Assembly (NCBI RefSeq): GCF_032484785.1
Contig: NZ_JAUETR010000001.1
Location: 2,483,501-2,547,500, forward strand
DNA from: Bradyrhizobium sp. SZCCHNS1050
GTDB lineage: Bacteria; Pseudomonadota; Alphaproteobacteria; Rhizobiales; Xanthobacteraceae
Direction: 5' to 3'
DNA: 64,000 bases
This document shows positions 59,407 to 64,000 of this stretch, piece after piece. Position numbers and translations under genes: made by a program. The notes under the pieces are model-generated. The model saw nothing but the letters and a program-made list of their open reading frames with translations, searched no databases and was not told where the DNA came from. The number at the start of each line of letters is the position of its first letter. Within the stretch, counting starts at the first letter, position 1.

Positions 59407-60816
59407 TCAGGCGCCCTGCCCCGCACGACCACCTGAATTCACCCGCGCCAGCAACAGCAATCCCGCCGCAAAGAACGGCACCAGCACGGCCATGCCCGCC
59501 TTCTGGCTCGCGGTGGCCGCGGTGATGATGCCGATCAGCAGCGGGCCGATGAACGACGTCACCTTGCCGGTGAGCGCGAACAGGCCGAAATACTGCGCGA
59601 CGCGCTCCTTGGGCACCATGCGGATCAGCAGCGAGCGCGAGGCCGCCTGCAGCGGCGCGCCGCAGGCGCCGATGACGCAGCCGAGCAAGAGATAGGCGCG
59701 CTCCGGCAGCGAAGCGAACAGCGGGCCGCCCGGCACGGCCGGCGTAACCGAAATGAACAGAACCGAATCACGGCTCACCATGAGAATCGCGATGATCGCG
59801 AGCAGCAGCAGCGTCATGCTGCCGGCGATCACGCGCTTCGGCCCGAGAAAGTCATCCAGCTTGCCGCCGAGCCAGCCGCCGAACGTGCCGGCGGCGGCGA
59901 GGATGATGCCGAAGGTGCCGATCTGGATCGTGTTCCAGCCGAACGTGCCGGCGGCATAGATGCCGCCGAAAGCGAACAGCGACACCAGCCCATCGGTGTA
60001 GATCATGTTGGCGAGGAGAAAGAGCGCAACGTCGCGCTGCTGCGGCAGGCTGCGCAGCGTCTGCTTCAGTTGACCAAGCCCCTCGCCCACGGCCGCGCGC
60101 AGCCGGTGCCGCGCCGGAAAGTCCGGTGTGAACAGGAACATCGGCAATACGAACACGATGAACCAGAGCCCGGTGAGCGGACCGGAGATGCGGTCGCCTT
60201 CATGGCTCACGGGATCGAGCCCGAACAGCGGCTTGAATCCAAACAGCGTGCGGCCGCTGTCGGGATTGGCGGCGAGAAAGCCGAGCACGATGACGAGCGA
60301 GAGGATGCCGCCGACATAGCCGGTGGCCCATCCGGTGCCGGACAGCCGGCCGATGCGTTCCGGCGGCACCAGGGTCGGCATCATCGCGTTGTTGAACACG
60401 GTGGCGAACTCGACCCCGATGGTGGCGATCACATAGGCCGCGAGCAGCGGCGGGATCAGCTCGGGCGCGCCGGGACGCCCGATCCACATCAGCGAGGCGC
60501 CGATCACCAGCATCGCGCCGAACGCCGCGATCCACGGCTTGCGGCGCCCGGTGGCATCGGCGATGGCGCCGAACACCGGTGACAGCAGCGCGATGACGAT
60601 GCCGGCCGCGGCGGTCGCAAAGCCCCACAGCGCCTGGCCGCTCGCCGCGTCCGGCGCGACATGCGCAGCGAAATAGGGCGCGAAGACGAAGGTCGTGATC
60701 AGCGTGAAATAGGGCTGCGCCGCCCAATCGAAGAAGATCCAGCTGACGACGGCCGCGCGCCCGGGATAGATTCGGCCGTCGGCAGGGCCAGAGGTCTCGA
60801 TCGTGATGACGGCCAT
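59407..60816 (-). CDS. Atg22-like (UMF1 family) MFS transporter
   Basis: A 469-residue membrane protein with about twelve hydrophobic segments. ATG 60816 ([20 protein letters not shown]) is preceded by AGAGGAT. Segments [40 protein letters not shown] and [20 protein letters not shown] are typical of the UMF1/Atg22 group, related to vacuolar amino-acid effluxers. In bacteria the substrate is unknown. It diverges from the gamma-glutamyltransferase gene over 124 bases; a link through amino-acid recycling is possible but only inferred. Confidence 0.9.
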   Translation of the reverse strand: MAVITIETSGPADGRIYPGRAAVVSWIFFDWAAQPYFTLITTFVFAPYFAAHVAPDAASGQALWGFATAAAGIVIALLSPVFGAIADATGRRKPWIAAFGAMLVIGASLMWIGRPGAPELIPPLLAAYVIATIGVEFATVFNNAMMPTLVPPERIGRLSGTGWATGYVGGILSLVIVLGFLAANPDSGRTLFGFKPLFGLDPVSHEGDRISGPLTGLWFIVFVLPMFLFTPDFPARHRLRAAVGEGLGQLKQTLRSLPQQRDVALFLLANMIYTDGLVSLFAFGGIYAAGTFGWNTIQIGTFGIILAAAGTFGGWLGGKLDDFLGPKRVIAGSMTLLLLAIIAILMVSRDSVLFISVTPAVPGGPLFASLPERAYLLLGCVIGACGAPLQAASRSLLIRMVPKERVAQYFGLFALTGKVTSFIGPLLIGIITAATASQKAGMAVLVPFFAAGLLLLARVNSGGRAGQGA

Positions 60817-60940
60817 TCGAAAATCCTCTGCAATCACCGCGTCGCATCTCGCGACGATCACGGCGTTGCGTTTTACGCCGGCGACGCGGCCCTATAACAT
60901 CTGACGATCCCAGGCGGATGTCAGCAACGGCAGAATTGCG

Positions 60941-62692
60941 ATGACCACGTTCACGATTGATCGACGACGGCTCCTTGCGGGTTTCATGCTGTTGCTGGCC
61001 GGCTGCCTGCCCGCGCGGGCGCTGGATTCGCAAACCTTCGATATCCCGCAGCCACCCGGTGTCACCGCGCCGGCGCAGCCGCCCGCACATGGCATGGTGG
61101 TGGCGCAGGAGCGGATCGCAGCCGAAGTCGGCCAGCGCATCCTTGCGCTGGGCGGCAACGCGGTCGATGCCGCCGTTGCCACCGGCTTTGCGATGGCCGT
61201 CACCTATCCCGTTGCCGGCAACATCGGCGGCGGCGGCTTCATGGTCATCCACATCGCCAGGACCAACGAGGACGTGGCGATCGACTATCGCGAGACCGGT
61301 CCCGCCGCGATCACGCGCGACATCTTCCTCGGCGCCGATGGCAAGCCCGACAACGTCAAGTCGCGCGATTCGGCGCTGTCGATCGGCGTCCCCGGATCGG
61401 TGGCAGGTCTCGCGCTGGCGCTGGAGAAATACGGCTCGGGCAAGTTCACGCTGGCGCAGGTGCTGCATCCGGCGATCGTGCTGGCGCGCGACGGCATCCC
61501 CGTCGCCGACGACGTTGCCGTCACCCTGCCGATGATGGCGCCGCGGCTGGCAAAATGGAAATCATCGGCCGCGATCTTCATCCGTCCCGATGGCACGGTG
61601 CTGAGGGAAGGAGACCAGCTGATCCAGCGCGATCTGGCGGCGACGCTCACCGCCATTGCCGAGCAGGGCCCGCGCGGATTTTATGAAGGGCCGGTCGCCG
61701 ACCAGCTCGCCAAGGCGATCCAGGATGCCGGCGGCATCATGACAGCGGACGATCTCAAGGCCTACCAGCCGGTGCTGCGCACGCCGGTGCGCGGCACCTA
61801 TCGCGGCTATGACATCGTGTCGATGCCGCTGCCGTCCTCGGGCGGCACCGTGCTGGTCGAGATGCTGAACATCCTCGAGGGCTTTCCGCTCGCTGAGCTG
61901 AAGCAGGGCTCGCCCGCCTCGCTGCATCTGCTGATCGAGGCGATGAAGCGCGCCTATGCCGACCGCGCGCGCTATCTCGGCGACCCCGCCTTCGTCGACG
62001 CGCCGGTGCGCGCGATGCTTTCGAAGGACTATGCCGCGCGCCAGCGCGCCGGGATCGATCCCGCGCACGCCACCAGCGCCGGCGACGTGCTCAACACCAC
62101 GCCGCTGCGGGAGGGCAGCAACACCACGCATTTTTCGGTCGTCGACAATGACGGAAATGCCGTCAGCAACACCTACACGCTGAACTTCCCCTATGGCGTC
62201 GGCCTCGTCGCCGAGGGCACCGGCGTGCTGCTCAACAACGAGCTCGACGATTTCACCGCCGCGCCCGGCGCCTCGAATGCCTTCGGCCTGGTCGGCTTCG
62301 AGGCCAATCTGCCCGGCCCCGGCAAGCGGCCGCTATCGTCGATGTCGCCGACCATCGTGCTGAAGGACGGCAAGCCCGTGCTCGTCACCGGCTCGCCGGG
62401 CGGCAGCCGCATCATCTCGACCGTGCTGCAGGTGATCGTCGACGTGCTCGACTATCGGATGGACGTCCGCCAGGCCGTCACCGCGCCTCGCCTGCATCAC
62501 CAATGGATGCCCGACGAGGTCCGAATCGAGAAGGGTTTTGCCGAGGACGTGCTCGCCGGTCTGCGCGCCCGAGGTCACAAGCTCGAGGAGCCGATGGGAC
62601 GGACTTCGGCCAACTCCATCCTGGTGACGTCGGATGGATTCGTCGGCGCGCCGGATCCGCGCAGCAAGGGCGCCACCGCAGCCGGGCGCTGA
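60941..62692 (+). CDS. ggt: Gamma-glutamyltransferase
   Basis: A 583-residue secreted N-terminal-nucleophile hydrolase that removes or transfers the gamma-glutamyl group of glutathione in the periplasm. The N-terminus MTTFTIDRRRLLAGFMLLLA contains RRR before a hydrophobic stretch and LLAGC, so Tat export and a lipobox are both possible. The large-subunit part includes GGNAVDAAVATGFAMAVTYP and GNIGGGGFMVIH. Autocleavage before the catalytic Thr would be at NTTHFSVVDNDGNAVSNTYT. The small subunit ends PMGRTSANSILV, then a short tail. The enzyme looks complete. Confidence 0.95.
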   Translation: MTTFTIDRRRLLAGFMLLLAGCLPARALDSQTFDIPQPPGVTAPAQPPAHGMVVAQERIAAEVGQRILALGGNAVDAAVATGFAMAVTYPVAGNIGGGGFMVIHIARTNEDVAIDYRETGPAAITRDIFLGADGKPDNVKSRDSALSIGVPGSVAGLALALEKYGSGKFTLAQVLHPAIVLARDGIPVADDVAVTLPMMAPRLAKWKSSAAIFIRPDGTVLREGDQLIQRDLAATLTAIAEQGPRGFYEGPVADQLAKAIQDAGGIMTADDLKAYQPVLRTPVRGTYRGYDIVSMPLPSSGGTVLVEMLNILEGFPLAELKQGSPASLHLLIEAMKRAYADRARYLGDPAFVDAPVRAMLSKDYAARQRAGIDPAHATSAGDVLNTTPLREGSNTTHFSVVDNDGNAVSNTYTLNFPYGVGLVAEGTGVLLNNELDDFTAAPGASNAFGLVGFEANLPGPGKRPLSSMSPTIVLKDGKPVLVTGSPGGSRIISTVLQVIVDVLDYRMDVRQAVTAPRLHHQWMPDEVRIEKGFAEDVLAGLRARGHKLEEPMGRTSANSILVTSDGFVGAPDPRSKGATAAGR

Positions 62693-62859
62693 GGCGCCGG
62701 TTCCCAGGCGATGTCGGACATCGCGGCCCCGGATGACGATTTGCCGCCGCCCGGCGGGGCCCCGCACCCGCTTCCCTCCGTTGGCGTGGTGACCGAGGCG
62801 CGTTAGAAGCATACAAGGGCGCAGCGAGGCTCGCCCGCGAGACGGTGTCGGACGTTCTG

Positions 62860-64000
62860 GTGCATTTGCGAAGATTCGTGGTCGGTCTGCTGGTGTTTGC
62901 GGCCCTGCTGGTGGCGGGGTGGCTCACCTATCGGCCTGACCGGGCGCTGCGCGTCGCGACCAGCGCGGTCGCCGAGATGATCTGCGCCAAGACCTACGTC
63001 TCCGGCTTCGATCCGCAAACGGTGTTTGCGGAGACCATGGAACGGCCCGGTCTGCGCCGGCTGCGGGCCGTGATGCGCTACCGGGTGGAGCCGGACATGC
63101 GCATGGTGGAGGCGTCGCTGCTCGGCCTGCACGCCACCCGGGCCACGTATCATGACGGTCTCGGTTGCGTGACGCTCCAGGGCCAGAAGCCGCCTTACGT
63201 GCCTCACACCGACGTCGCTGCGCTGCGTGCCGCGGCGCCCGCTCCCGCGTTGCCCGACTTCGCGGACAACACGGCGGTGGAGCCCAGCGATCCCGCGCTG
63301 AAGGCAGCGCTCGATCACGCCTTCGAGGAGCCGGCCAACCCGCCGTTCCGCCGCACCAAGGCGGTCGTCGTCGTCAAGGACGGTCGCCTGGTCGCGGAGC
63401 GCTATGCGCCGAACATCGGCGTCGATACGCCGCTCCTGGGCTTCTCGATGACCAAGACGGTCACCAATGCGCTGCTGGGCATCCTCACCCGGCAGGGCAG
63501 ACTGAGCCCGTCGGTCCCGGCGCCGGTTGCGGAATGGCGCGAAGCCGGAGATCCGCGCCACGACATCACCATCGAGCAGTTGATGCGCATGACATCAGGT
63601 CTGGCGCTGGACGAGACCAATTCCGGCTTCGACCCGTCGAGCCAGATGGATATCCACCGCGACATGGCGGCGTTCGCGGTGCATGCGCCGCTGATCGCGC
63701 CGCCCGGCCAGCGCTGGGCCTATTCGAGCGCGAGCACCCAGATCCTGGCACGCATCATCCGCGATGCCGCCGGCGGTCCCGAGCAGGCGATCGAACTCGC
63801 GTGGCGCGAGCTGTTCCATCCGCTCGGCATGCGCAGCGCGACGCTGCAGTTCGACGGCACCGGCACGCTGCAAGGTTACGGCAACATGCTGGCGAGCGCG
63901 CGCGACTGGGCGAAGCTGGGGCTGCTCTATCTCGGTGACGGCGTCGCCGGGGACAAGCGCATCCTGCCCGAGGGCTGGGTGGCGATGTCGGCGGCCGCGA
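62860..64000 (+). CDS. Serine hydrolase, class C beta-lactamase fold, 3' partial
   Basis: An open frame that runs off the right edge (about 380 residues seen). GTG 62860 gives MHLRRFVVGLLVFAALLVAG, an N-terminal membrane anchor or signal; GTG 62845 in frame is an alternative. After about 130 residues of linker comes a penicillin-binding/beta-lactamase-fold domain: KAVVVVKDGRLVAERYAPN, the nucleophile SxxK in GFSMTKTVTNALLG, IEQLMRMTSGLALDE, and the second motif RWAYSSASTQILARII (YSS for YxN). The third motif lies beyond the window. Such proteins are esterases or D-Ala peptidases; EstB-like activity is a guess. It follows ggt after 167 bases. Confidence 0.88.
   Translation, partial: MHLRRFVVGLLVFAALLVAGWLTYRPDRALRVATSAVAEMICAKTYVSGFDPQTVFAETMERPGLRRLRAVMRYRVEPDMRMVEASLLGLHATRATYHDGLGCVTLQGQKPPYVPHTDVAALRAAAPAPALPDFADNTAVEPSDPALKAALDHAFEEPANPPFRRTKAVVVVKDGRLVAERYAPNIGVDTPLLGFSMTKTVTNALLGILTRQGRLSPSVPAPVAEWREAGDPRHDITIEQLMRMTSGLALDETNSGFDPSSQMDIHRDMAAFAVHAPLIAPPGQRWAYSSASTQILARIIRDAAGGPEQAIELAWRELFHPLGMRSATLQFDGTGTLQGYGNMLASARDWAKLGLLYLGDGVAGDKRILPEGWVAMSAAA

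Overview
The window looks like chromosomal DNA of a Bradyrhizobium-type alphaproteobacterium (Nitrobacteraceae). This rests on high GC, the gene orders (ccmABCDG, dapF-mtaB, ffh-rpsP-rimM-trmD-rplS-leuC, rsmB-heparinase-purH), the protein types, and a heavy load of small intergenic inverted repeats of rhizobial style. Genus is inferred, not proven. No tRNA, rRNA, CRISPR or prophage was recognised.

Layout. 1-8.6 kb: an FtsX-type ABC permease cut by the left edge, a Bax-inhibitor membrane protein, a GNAT acetyltransferase, DUF2794 and DUF1223 proteins, and aconitase. 8.8-12.1 kb: cytochrome c maturation genes ccmA, B, C, D, G. 12.4-17.2 kb: septation protein, ftsY, an RluA-type pseudouridine synthase, mtaB and dapF. 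17.4-18.9 kb: two exported proteins (GyrI-like and SIMPL). 19-20.1 kb: an IS110-family insertion sequence sitting inside an older palindromic repeat. 20.2-25.8 kb: a metallo-beta-lactamase-fold hydrolase, ffh and the rpsP-rimM-trmD-rplS cluster. 26.2-31.5 kb: leuC and leuD separated by a block of small exported proteins and a small metallopeptidase. 31.6-38.2 kb: glycosyltransferase, DUF6455, cytochrome c, CoA-ester lyase, beta-carbonic anhydrase, YqhA-like protein, asd and two unknowns. 38.2-39.3 kb: 1.1 kb without a gene but rich in structure. 39.3-46.1 kb: a ribose-type sugar ABC transporter, leuB and an MFS transporter. 46.2-49.3 kb: a molybdopterin oxidoreductase, a cytochrome b and a fasciclin protein. 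49.3-64 kb: topoisomerase IB, acetyl-CoA synthetase, L,D-transpeptidase, SDHAF4-like protein, rsmB, heparinase-like protein, purH, an Atg22-like MFS protein, gamma-glutamyltransferase, and a serine hydrolase cut by the right edge.

How it fits together. Most genes are housekeeping: respiration (ccm genes, aconitase, cytochrome c), co-translational export (ffh and ftsY), ribosome and tRNA maturation (rpsP, rimM, trmD, rplS, mtaB, rsmB, pseudouridine synthase), and lysine/threonine and leucine synthesis (asd, dapF, leuB, leuC, leuD). The unusual content lies between and inside these genes. At least six repeat classes occur. Three of them have entered coding sequence: about 70 residues in frame inside the pseudouridine synthase, and the C-terminal tails of MtaB and RimM. 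The IS110 element upstream of its recombinase has a region that folds like a bridge RNA, and its two candidate guide strands match the two flanks of the repeat it is inserted in. A 17-bp perfect inverted repeat near 29.87 kb and a hairpin-dense block near 38.55-38.84 kb have no assigned function.
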